DNA of 5,004 nucleotides from Holophagales bacterium. GTDB taxonomy: Bacteria > Acidobacteriota > Holophagae > Holophagales > Holophagaceae. The position numbers and the translations under genes are program-made. Shown one piece after another: positions 1-4,106 of the stretch. How positions within the stretch are numbered: the first letter of the stretch is position 1; the number at the start of each line of letters is the position of its first letter. The notes under the pieces are model-generated. The model made no database searches. It was not told where the DNA came from and saw nothing but the letters and a program-made list of their open reading frames with translations. The stretch lies in assembly GCA_031256155.1 (NCBI GenBank), contig JAIRRD010000185.1, positions 1-5,004 on the forward strand, in the 5' to 3' direction.

Positions 1-112
1 GGTTTAACTTATTGTAGTTAAACCGCTATGCCGGGATTCGCTTGCGAATCACGGCCGCTCATAGCCCATAGGCGAGCTTGGCTCGCCGTAAATGGACTAT
101 GAAAGCGAAAAT
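1..112. repeat. Palindromic mosaic element, left copy
   Basis: This stretch is a string of inverted repeats with no gene. A perfect 9-bp inverted repeat, GGTTTAACT/AGTTAAACC, fills 1-24 with a 6-base loop. A second hairpin spans 25-65: GCTATG pairs with CATAGC on the outside, and GATTCGC (35-41) pairs with GCGAATC (44-50) around a TT loop. A third spans 60-101: GGCGAGC (71-77) pairs with GCTCGCC (81-87) around TTG, with CCAT/ATGG and CATAG/CTATG outside it. The motif CGCCGTAAATGGA lies at 84-96 and AGCGAAAAT at 104-112. The same two motifs, in the same order after a long palindrome, recur near 3956-4053, so I infer a dispersed repeat family. The palindrome starts at base 1, so the element may continue to the left. 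Confidence 0.6.
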
Positions 113-124
113 TGCTATAAGGAC

Positions 125-154
125 TTGAATTCTGTGGGCTAACAAGTCTAGACT
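125..154 (+). promoter_or_regulatory. Possible promoter for the small zinc-ribbon membrane gene
   Basis: TTGAAT (125-130) and TAGACT (149-154) each match four of six bases of the sigma-70 -35 and -10 consensus and are 18 bases apart. They would give a leader of roughly 60 bases before the ATG at 222. This is a weak match found by eye; no operator is visible. Confidence 0.25.
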
Positions 155-206
155 ATTTCTTTCAATGAACTGTGTCTCACAATCATTGATACCATTTTCG
201 ATTGAT

Positions 207-213
207 AAGGAGG
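207..213 (+). promoter_or_regulatory. Shine-Dalgarno that sets the start at 222
   Basis: AAGGAGG is a full anti-16S match and sits 8 bases before the ATG at 222. The earlier in-frame ATG at 165 has no comparable ribosome-binding site, so this site decides the start in favour of 222. Confidence 0.85.
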
Positions 214-221
214 ATAGTAGG

Positions 222-518
222 ATGTATAAATGTCCTAGTTGTAATCAAAAGGTGGTTCCGTTCTTGAAGAAGTTTCTTACTGGTCCCATGCTTCATTACC
301 ATTGCCCAAATTGCAACGCTAGCTTGTCCACCAGTTGCATGGTAGTTTTTTTTATGGCAGTTTTTTTTGCGTTGCATTTGTTTGTTACCGGTTTGTATCC
401 TGGTAATAAGACATTTTTCTGGATTAGTGGGATACTATGGGTTTTAGTGCCAATGTATTATTGGCTTTTTCACGCTCCAATTATAATTGTGGCGCATTCT
501 GAGAAAATTTCAAAGTAG
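222..518 (+). CDS. Small CxxC-20-CxxC zinc-ribbon membrane protein
   Basis: This 98-residue protein has an N-terminal zinc ribbon followed by two hydrophobic segments. Cys4-x-x-Cys7 and Cys28-x-x-Cys31 are separated by exactly 20 residues, the spacing that names the small CXXC-20-CXXC family, and probably bind one zinc ion in the cytoplasm. Hydrophobic stretches at about 39-58 and 65-90 should be membrane helices, with a Pro-Gly-Asn turn between them. The function of such proteins is not established and nothing here reveals it. I chose ATG 222 because a perfect AAGGAGG precedes it; starting at 165 would add 19 residues that precede the zinc ribbon. The gene looks AT-rich, contains two runs of eight T and a 15-bp tandem duplication in helix 1, and is the only plus-strand gene here. 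It could have been acquired. A further open frame follows its stop (see 503-640). Confidence 0.8.
   Translation: MYKCPSCNQKVVPFLKKFLTGPMLHYHCPNCNASLSTSCMVVFFMAVFFALHLFVTGLYPGNKTFFWISGILWVLVPMYYWLFHAPIIIVAHSEKISK
339..368 (+). repeat. Tandem 15-bp duplication with two T8 runs
   Basis: ATGGTAGTTTTTTTT (339-353) is followed directly by ATGGCAGTTTTTTTT (354-368); the copies differ at one base. In frame they encode Met-Val-Val-Phe-Phe and Met-Ala-Val-Phe-Phe inside the first predicted membrane helix of the zinc-ribbon protein. Being a multiple of three, the duplication keeps the frame, but each T8 run is a site where replication slippage could break it. Confidence 0.8.
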
Positions 519-640
519 CAGTTCTTACACAAGAAGAAACAAATGTCTATGAAGACGAAGTTAGTTGTATTGTCAATGAGTTGTTTGAAAAACAAGCCGC
601 GCTCCAAAGTCTGATTTTTACCAGGGAGTGCGGAGGATAA
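503..640 (+). other. Open frame after the stop at 518; possible frameshifted 3' end
   Basis: From 503 to a TAA at 638-640 one frame is open for 45 codons and has no ATG, GTG or TTG near its beginning. It would encode a Glu-rich peptide containing Thr-Gln-Glu-Glu-Thr and Asn-Glu-Leu-Phe-Glu-Lys. One extra A in the four-A run at 504-507, or a -1 ribosomal slip there, would join it to the zinc-ribbon gene in place of the ending Lys-Ile-Ser-Lys. The alternative is chance: 45 open codons is not rare, small zinc-ribbon proteins of this kind usually end soon after the second helix, and the last codons overlap a probable terminator. Confidence 0.25.
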
Positions 641-648
641 GCTTGTTT
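590..648 (-). terminator. Two-part hairpin, probable terminator between convergent genes
   Basis: CCGCGCTCC (597-605) pairs with GGAGTGCGG (625-633), nine pairs including one G-U, around a 19-base loop. AAACAAG (590-596) pairs with CTTGTTT (642-648) outside it, leaving a bulge. Read on the minus strand the inner stem is followed by CTTGTTTTTC, a T-rich tail fitting rho-independent termination of the lipoprotein gene that ends at 653. On the plus strand the stem is followed by CTTGTTTAT, so it may also serve the small gene ending at 518. The large loop and the bulge keep confidence moderate. Confidence 0.55.
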
Positions 649-652
649 ATAG

Positions 653-1258
653 CTATTCCACGCGTACACTGGCCAGTGCGCTCGGCTGTCCGTCTGTCTG
701 GGCTGTGGCAACTACATGGTAGTATCCAGAGTTGGAAGGTGCTGTATACAGGCCGGTCTGGGTAATTGAACCGCCGTTTGATTCGTCAATGCTCCACTGA
801 ATTTTGGCGGAATCAATGCCTTTTATTTTTACGTTGAAGGTGTACGTCTCCCCTGGGGCCAGCTTGACGGAAGCAGGCTCAATTACCAACTGCGGCTGTA
901 CAAGAATCACCTGCACCGCTCTCACCTTCTGACCGTTTGCCCTGACAGCTTTGGCAATGACGCGATAAGTCCCTGCGTAAGATGGGGCCAAATAAGTTAC
1001 TTGATGGCCGGTAGTCCGCATGAGGGAGCCGCCTTCAAGCTCCATTACTTCCCATTCCGGTGGGCTGTTAAAAATTTCCGTAGCCTGAGCAGTTAATGAA
1101 ATTCTCTCGCCAACCTTGATTATGGAAGTAGATGTCTCAATATAAAGCACTTCTTCATTGGAAGAAGCGCAAGCAACCAACATCAGGGGGAAAAGAAGAG
1201 CATACCTGGCGGAAGTCTTTCCGACCTTTTTGGTTTTGTCAAATAAAAAGTAACGCAT
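653..1258 (-). CDS. Lipoprotein with two Ig-like domains
   Basis: This 201-residue protein is probably exported and lipid-anchored. Residues 1-30 form a lipoprotein signal: a basic n-region (Lys8, Lys10, Lys11, Lys14, Arg18), the hydrophobic stretch ALLFPLML, and the lipobox Leu-Val-Ala-Cys with Cys30 as the lipidated residue. Ala at +2 would not hold it in the inner membrane under the E. coli rule. The mature part holds two tandem beta-rich units, about 37-122 and 123-201. Both carry a central Trp (Pro-Glu-Trp-Glu; Ile-Gln-Trp-Ser), then Gly-Gly-Ser, then Tyr-x-Ala-Pro-Ser, then Tyr-x-Val with Ala-rich strands. This resembles the bacterial Ig-like (Big) fold of surface proteins; no catalytic residues are visible and the binding partner is unknown. 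I prefer ATG 1258 over an in-frame TTG at 1273; the SD is weak (GTGAG). The gene seems to be a single unit with its terminator at 590-648. Confidence 0.8.
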   Translation of the reverse strand: MRYFLFDKTKKVGKTSARYALLFPLMLVACASSNEEVLYIETSTSIIKVGERISLTAQATEIFNSPPEWEVMELEGGSLMRTTGHQVTYLAPSYAGTYRVIAKAVRANGQKVRAVQVILVQPQLVIEPASVKLAPGETYTFNVKIKGIDSAKIQWSIDESNGGSITQTGLYTAPSNSGYYHVVATAQTDGQPSALASVRVE

Positions 1259-1352
1259 AATCTCACTATACAATGTTTTTTGATTTTAATGCCTGCACAA
1301 CTAACATTAAACAACGTGAAACAATGGGAGACAATGTCCATCCGCAAGCACT

Positions 1353-1381
1353 GTTCAGTTCGGTTTTAAAAAGCTGAACTG
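1353..1381. repeat. Imperfect hairpin in the 1259-1442 gap
   Basis: CAGTTC (1356-1361) pairs with GAACTG (1376-1381), and the pairing extends inward with G-U pairs and a T/A run. The overlapping set GTTCAG (1353-1358) and CTGAAC (1374-1379) offers a competing pairing. The hairpin lies about 60 bases beyond the stop of the YbaK-like gene and upstream of the lipoprotein gene, but neither strand carries a T-run after it, so I do not call it a terminator. The rest of 1259-1442 is AT-rich and must hold the lipoprotein promoter, which I could not place convincingly. Confidence 0.4.
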
Positions 1382-1442
1382 CTATTATTACGTGTTTTTA
1401 ATTAGCCAATAGTTCCATGATAGAGGTTCCCTATCGAAATCG

Positions 1443-1922
1443 CTACATTTTGCTGACCTGAACCAATGTGGGTGTCAATAGTTGCTGGACATCCTTGGGG
1501 TCCATGCCTACCAAAAAACCTTTTGAGCCGCCATTTATATATATTTTCGGCAAATCCAGGATGGATAGCTCCATATAGACAGGCATTGTCTTTCGTGTGC
1601 CAAACGGGCTGGTTCCGCCAACCTGATAACCGCTGTGTCTATCGGCTACATCGGGTTTACATGGGGTTATAGTTTTACAACCTATCTGGCGCGCCAGGGC
1701 TTTGGTGCTGACTTCCATGTCTCCGTGCATTAAAACAATGAGAGGGTGGGCATTTTCGTCCTCCATAATCAACGTCTTAATAACCGAATTTTCATCAACA
1801 CCGAGTTCTCTGGCCGAAACCTTTGTACCACCATGGTCTTCGTATCGGTACAGGTGTTCTGAAAAAACCACTTTTTTGGCTTTGAGCAGCCGCGTAGCCG
1901 GAGTTGAAGGAAACCTGGACAA
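1443..1922 (-). CDS. ybaK: YbaK/EbsC-family aminoacyl-tRNA deacylase
   Basis: The 159-residue product matches the whole length of the YbaK/EbsC editing family, whose best-known member hydrolyses Cys-tRNA(Pro) formed by prolyl-tRNA synthetase. Typical features are the N-terminal Thr-Pro-Ala-Thr-Arg-Leu-Leu, the conserved lysine in Val-Ile-Lys-Thr-Leu (Lys49, the equivalent of the catalytic lysine), the Gly-Tyr-Gln-Val-Gly-Gly-Thr-Ser-Pro-Phe-Gly segment near 97-107, and the late Asn-Gly-Gly-Ser-Lys-Gly. The exact substrate (Cys-tRNA(Pro) or a relative) cannot be read from this. The start is a TTG nine bases after the tig stop, in the same frame and without a good Shine-Dalgarno. No ATG fits before the conserved N-terminus, because the tig stop lies four codons upstream. 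Expression therefore probably depends on ribosomes finishing tig. Confidence 0.94.
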   Translation of the reverse strand: MSRFPSTPATRLLKAKKVVFSEHLYRYEDHGGTKVSARELGVDENSVIKTLIMEDENAHPLIVLMHGDMEVSTKALARQIGCKTITPCKPDVADRHSGYQVGGTSPFGTRKTMPVYMELSILDLPKIYINGGSKGFLVGMDPKDVQQLLTPTLVQVSKM

Positions 1923-1931
1923 AAGATTTAA

Positions 1932-3641
1932 TTAACTTTCAGATTCGGTTTTTTTGCGGCTCCGCTTTGGTTTCACCTCGTCTTCCGGCGCAGAGTTGAC
2001 ATCTTCATCGGAAGCTTTCTTTTTGGTACCACCGTTAGAAGAGGCTTTGGCTGGCTTTTCTTCAGTTTCAGACTCTTGTGATGCGGCAGTCTTTGCAGCG
2101 CTCTTTGGTCTGCCCTTAACACCAGCGGCAGGCACAGCTTCGGCAGTCTCAGAGGTACTATCGGCATCCTCAACGCTCGTTGCGGAAGCAGCTTTTGTGG
2201 GCGCTTCTGCTTCTTCTGACGGGGATTCTTCAGCGGGTCTGATGGCTTCAGGATCACCACCTTCCTGTTCCTCAAAATCTCCGCCCTCAAGACCACCGGC
2301 ATCAAAACGGGCCTGGGCGATGCCTTCTTCGCGGCGGCGCTCCACTTCCAACAATTCGGCGTAAGCAGTCTTATCAAGTATTTCTTCAGTAACACTGGCG
2401 GTCTTTAGAAGCATGTCAAATATCTTTTCTGTGCGTACTCTGCCGCGTATTTCCGTTGTAGCGCCATGTTTTTCAAAATCAGCCTTGACAGTCTCAAAAG
2501 AGCGGGTTGTCTTGGTATCTTCAATCCAGTTGCGGATTTCCTGGTCAATTTCTTCATCAGTAACTTGTATGTCTTCGGCGTTTCCAAGAGCTTGCAGTAA
2601 ATATCCGCTACGAACTGCGCGTTCTGCGTCAACAAGGCGACGTCTGCGGTACGCGTCCCAGTTGATTCGCTTGTAGTTGATATTGCGATGGGATAGTCTT
2701 TCAGCAAATTCGCGGCAATAGTCATCCAACTGTAAATTGACCATGCTGACGGGTACTTCAAAATTAGAGGCATCAAGCAGTTGATCCAGCAGTTCGCTCT
2801 GAAGACGGGCTATGGCTTCCTGTTCTGTGGATTCTTCCAAATCTTTGCGAATCTGGTCTTTGAGCGCTTCCAGACTTTCGCATTTGCTCTCATCTTTTGC
2901 AAATTCATCATTGAGTTCAGGCAAAATCACAGCCTCAATGGCGGTGACCAGAACTTCGTAATGAACTTGCTTACCGGCTATAGTGCGGTCTTTGTTATCT
3001 TCAGGGATTTGAATTGTGAATTTTTTGGTTTCGCCTACTTTCGAGCCCAGGAGTTCTTTGGAAAATGGATCGTCTTCCTCAAGTTCAATTTCCTGATCCT
3101 TATAATACTTGCTTTTCATTCCATGGGGTTTGAACTTGATGTCCGCAGTCATTGCGTGTCCAATTTCTGCGCCGCCTTCGACCGGAACGACACGAATAGC
3201 TTCTTCCCGCATCATTTCAAGGCTATCATTAACGGCTTCATCATCAACTCGGCGCTTTTTCTTTACTAAGACAGTGCCTTTGTAGTCAGGTAGCTTGACC
3301 TCCGGGGCAACATCAAACTGAACCTTGACTGTGCCTTCGGAACCTTCACGCAGATTAGCTTTTTCAACGGCTGGTCGGGAGATAGGCTGAAGGCCGATTG
3401 AGGCGACAGCATCCCAAAAGTGGTCTTCTACCAATTTTTCTGAAGCTTCTTTGACAATTTCACGCTGAAATTTTGAAATCAAAACGCCCTTGGGTGTTTT
3501 GCCGGGTCTGAAACCTGGTAATTTCACTTTGGGAGTGATATCGGCAATAGCCACTCCAAAAGCCTTTTCCACCAGCGGCGCTGGAAAAACGATTTCCACC
3601 GACTTACGGGTGGCCGAATTGTGCGTGAGCGTAACCTGCAT
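1932..3641 (-). CDS. tig: Trigger factor, with a long charged C-terminal tail
   Basis: Trigger factor is the chaperone that docks at the ribosome exit tunnel and shields nascent chains. The N-terminal ribosome-binding domain (about 1-120) holds the signature Gly-Phe-Arg-Pro-Gly-Lys-Thr-Pro at 43-50. A FKBP-like segment follows at about 158-240, ending in the typical Leu-Pro-Glu-Leu-Asn-Asp-Glu-Phe-Ala. Compared with E. coli it lacks the Met-Ile-Pro-Gly-Phe-Glu type loop (here Asp-Asp-Pro-Phe-Ser-Lys-Glu-Leu-Leu), so prolyl isomerase activity may be weak or absent. The helical substrate-binding domain covers about 245-420. The protein is 569 residues against about 430 in E. coli; the excess is a tail from about 425, first acidic, then Ala/Ser/Glu-rich, ending in Lys/Arg clusters. 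ATG 3641 has AGGAG five bases upstream and starts at the family's N-terminus. The reading frame stays open upstream only by running through the tRNA genes. It is followed by ybaK, not the common clpP/clpX. Confidence 0.97.
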   Translation of the reverse strand: MQVTLTHNSATRKSVEIVFPAPLVEKAFGVAIADITPKVKLPGFRPGKTPKGVLISKFQREIVKEASEKLVEDHFWDAVASIGLQPISRPAVEKANLREGSEGTVKVQFDVAPEVKLPDYKGTVLVKKKRRVDDEAVNDSLEMMREEAIRVVPVEGGAEIGHAMTADIKFKPHGMKSKYYKDQEIELEEDDPFSKELLGSKVGETKKFTIQIPEDNKDRTIAGKQVHYEVLVTAIEAVILPELNDEFAKDESKCESLEALKDQIRKDLEESTEQEAIARLQSELLDQLLDASNFEVPVSMVNLQLDDYCREFAERLSHRNINYKRINWDAYRRRRLVDAERAVRSGYLLQALGNAEDIQVTDEEIDQEIRNWIEDTKTTRSFETVKADFEKHGATTEIRGRVRTEKIFDMLLKTASVTEEILDKTAYAELLEVERRREEGIAQARFDAGGLEGGDFEEQEGGDPEAIRPAEESPSEEAEAPTKAASATSVEDADSTSETAEAVPAAGVKGRPKSAAKTAASQESETEEKPAKASSNGGTKKKASDEDVNSAPEDEVKPKRSRKKTESES

Positions 3642-3646
3642 GGGTA

Positions 3647-3651
3647 CTCCT
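3647..3651 (-). promoter_or_regulatory. Shine-Dalgarno of tig
   Basis: On the minus strand AGGAG lies five bases before the ATG at 3641. It settles the tig start, although the same frame is open upstream as far as 3854 across both tRNA regions. Confidence 0.85.
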
Positions 3652-3674
3652 GAAAGCGTATATCTTTGGAAATG

Positions 3675-3709
3675 ACCAGGTAAAATTGAACTTAAGATAT
3701 TTACCTGGT
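3675..3709 (-). repeat. Inverted repeat that includes the CCA end of tRNA-Leu
   Basis: A perfect 10-bp inverted repeat, TTTACCTGGT (3700-3709) and ACCAGGTAAA (3675-3684), encloses 15 bases with a CTTAAG core. On the transcript the 5' arm begins with the encoded ACCA of tRNA-Leu, so the fold would pair the tRNA 3' end with the tig leader. No T-run follows, so it is not a standard terminator. A role in processing the tRNA away from the tig message, or in partial attenuation, is inference. Confidence 0.6.
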
Positions 3710-3790
3710 GCGAACGGTGGGACTCGAACCCACACGGTTTTATCCGCTGGAACCTAAATCCAGTGCGTCTGCCAGTTCCGCCACGTTCGC
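3706..3790 (-). tRNA. tRNA-Leu (anticodon UAG)
   Basis: The minus strand folds into a complete class II tRNA of 85 bases including an encoded CCA. The acceptor stem is GCGAACG/CGTTCGC with discriminator A, and the D-arm contains AACTGGCAGA. The anticodon stem is CTGGA/TCCAG with loop TTTAGGT, giving anticodon UAG, which reads CUA and related leucine codons. The long variable arm (GGATAAAACC region) is typical of tRNA-Leu, and the T-loop is TTCGAGT. It lies 31 bases downstream of tRNA-Arg and 64 bases upstream of tig. Confidence 0.98.
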
Positions 3791-3821
3791 TCAAGTTGTC
3801 AAAAATCAAATAATCATTCCC

Positions 3822-3898
3822 TGGTGCGCCCGGAGCGACTCGAACGCCCGACACCCAGGTTCGAAGCCTGATGCTCTATCCAACTGAGCTACGGGCGC
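3822..3898 (-). tRNA. tRNA-Arg (anticodon UCG)
   Basis: The minus strand gives a complete 77-base tRNA with an encoded CCA. The acceptor stem is GCGCCCG/CGGGCGC, the D-stem GCTC/GAGC, the anticodon stem TCAGG/CCTGG with loop CTTCGAA, and the T-arm carries TTCGAGT. The anticodon UCG reads CGA and related arginine codons. It is the first gene of the tRNA-Arg, tRNA-Leu, tig, ybaK series. Confidence 0.98.
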
Positions 3899-3911
3899 GC
3901 ACAGAATTTTA

Positions 3912-3940
3912 ATTTTACCCCGAAATGTGAAAATATTCGA
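3912..3940 (-). promoter_or_regulatory. Possible promoter of the tRNA-tig unit
   Basis: On the minus strand TAAAAT (3912-3917) matches five of six bases of the -10 box. A poor -35 candidate, TCGAAT, lies 17 bases upstream at 3935-3940. Transcription would begin about 7 bases before tRNA-Arg, a short leader normal for tRNA operons. GGGG follows the -35/-10 spacer side of the -10 box rather than the start site, so it is not a clear stringent-control discriminator. Confidence 0.3.
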
Positions 3941-3955
3941 GAGTTTTTATAGTCG

Positions 3956-3993
3956 TTTTACATGTGGAGCATAACAATGCTCCACATGTAAAA
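3956..3993. repeat. 17-bp perfect palindrome with a 4-base loop
   Basis: TTTTACATGTGGAGCAT (3956-3972) is followed after AACA by its exact reverse complement (3977-3993). The stem opens with TTTT and closes with AAAA, the reverse of a rho-independent terminator, so it is not one on either strand. It sits between the deaminase gene and the tRNA-Arg promoter region, at the left end of the second mosaic element, just as a palindrome begins the left copy at 1-24. Confidence 0.9.
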
Positions 3994-4053
3994 TGCGCGG
4001 ATGCGCAAGACTGCGCCGTAATGGAGCGAGCCGCCATCGGCGGGGAGCGAAAT
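3994..4053. repeat. Palindromic mosaic element, right copy (GC-rich part)
   Basis: Directly after the long palindrome come a small hairpin, TGCGC-GGAT-GCGCA (3994-4007), the motif CGCCGTAATGGA (4014-4025), a hairpin CCGCC-ATC-GGCGG (4031-4043) and AGCGAAAT (4046-4053). The two motifs correspond to CGCCGTAAATGGA (84-96) and AGCGAAAAT (104-112) in the left copy, each with one base inserted or lost. GGAGCGA also occurs on both sides of the CCGCC hairpin. The remaining bases to 4106 show only a short hairpin, GTCAA/TTGAC at 4091-4105. Confidence 0.55.
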
Positions 4054-4106
4054 GGAAGGCGTAGGCGGTGCTTGCCTGTCTGTACCGTTTGTCAAGGGCG
4101 TTGACT

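Noticed and set aside
1..24. Integron attC site: GTTTAAC and GTTAAAC fit the RYYYAAC and GTTRRRY core patterns.
   Set aside because: The two boxes are only 8 bases apart, with no room for the inner boxes of an attC site, and no integrase or cassette array is visible.
1409..1427. Short hairpin GATAG/CTATC just after the ybaK stop as a terminator.
   Set aside because: Only five pairs and no T-run on the minus strand.
1954..2395. Long open frames on both strands over the tig tail.
   Set aside because: They are shadows of the low-complexity Ala/Glu/Ser/Lys codons of the tail, with Ser/Ala-rich or Lys/Arg/Leu-rich products.
2781..3269. 162-codon open frame on the plus strand.
   Set aside because: It lies wholly inside tig on the opposite strand; its Phe-rich product is the antisense of Glu/Lys-rich codons.
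3642..3854. N-terminal extension of trigger factor upstream of 3641.
   Set aside because: The extra frame crosses tRNA-Leu and part of tRNA-Arg; the AGGAG before 3641 and the family N-terminus fix the start there.
4090..4095. Consensus -35 box TTGACA on the minus strand after the deaminase gene.
   Set aside because: No -10-like sequence occurs 16-18 bases downstream; that region is GC-rich repeat.
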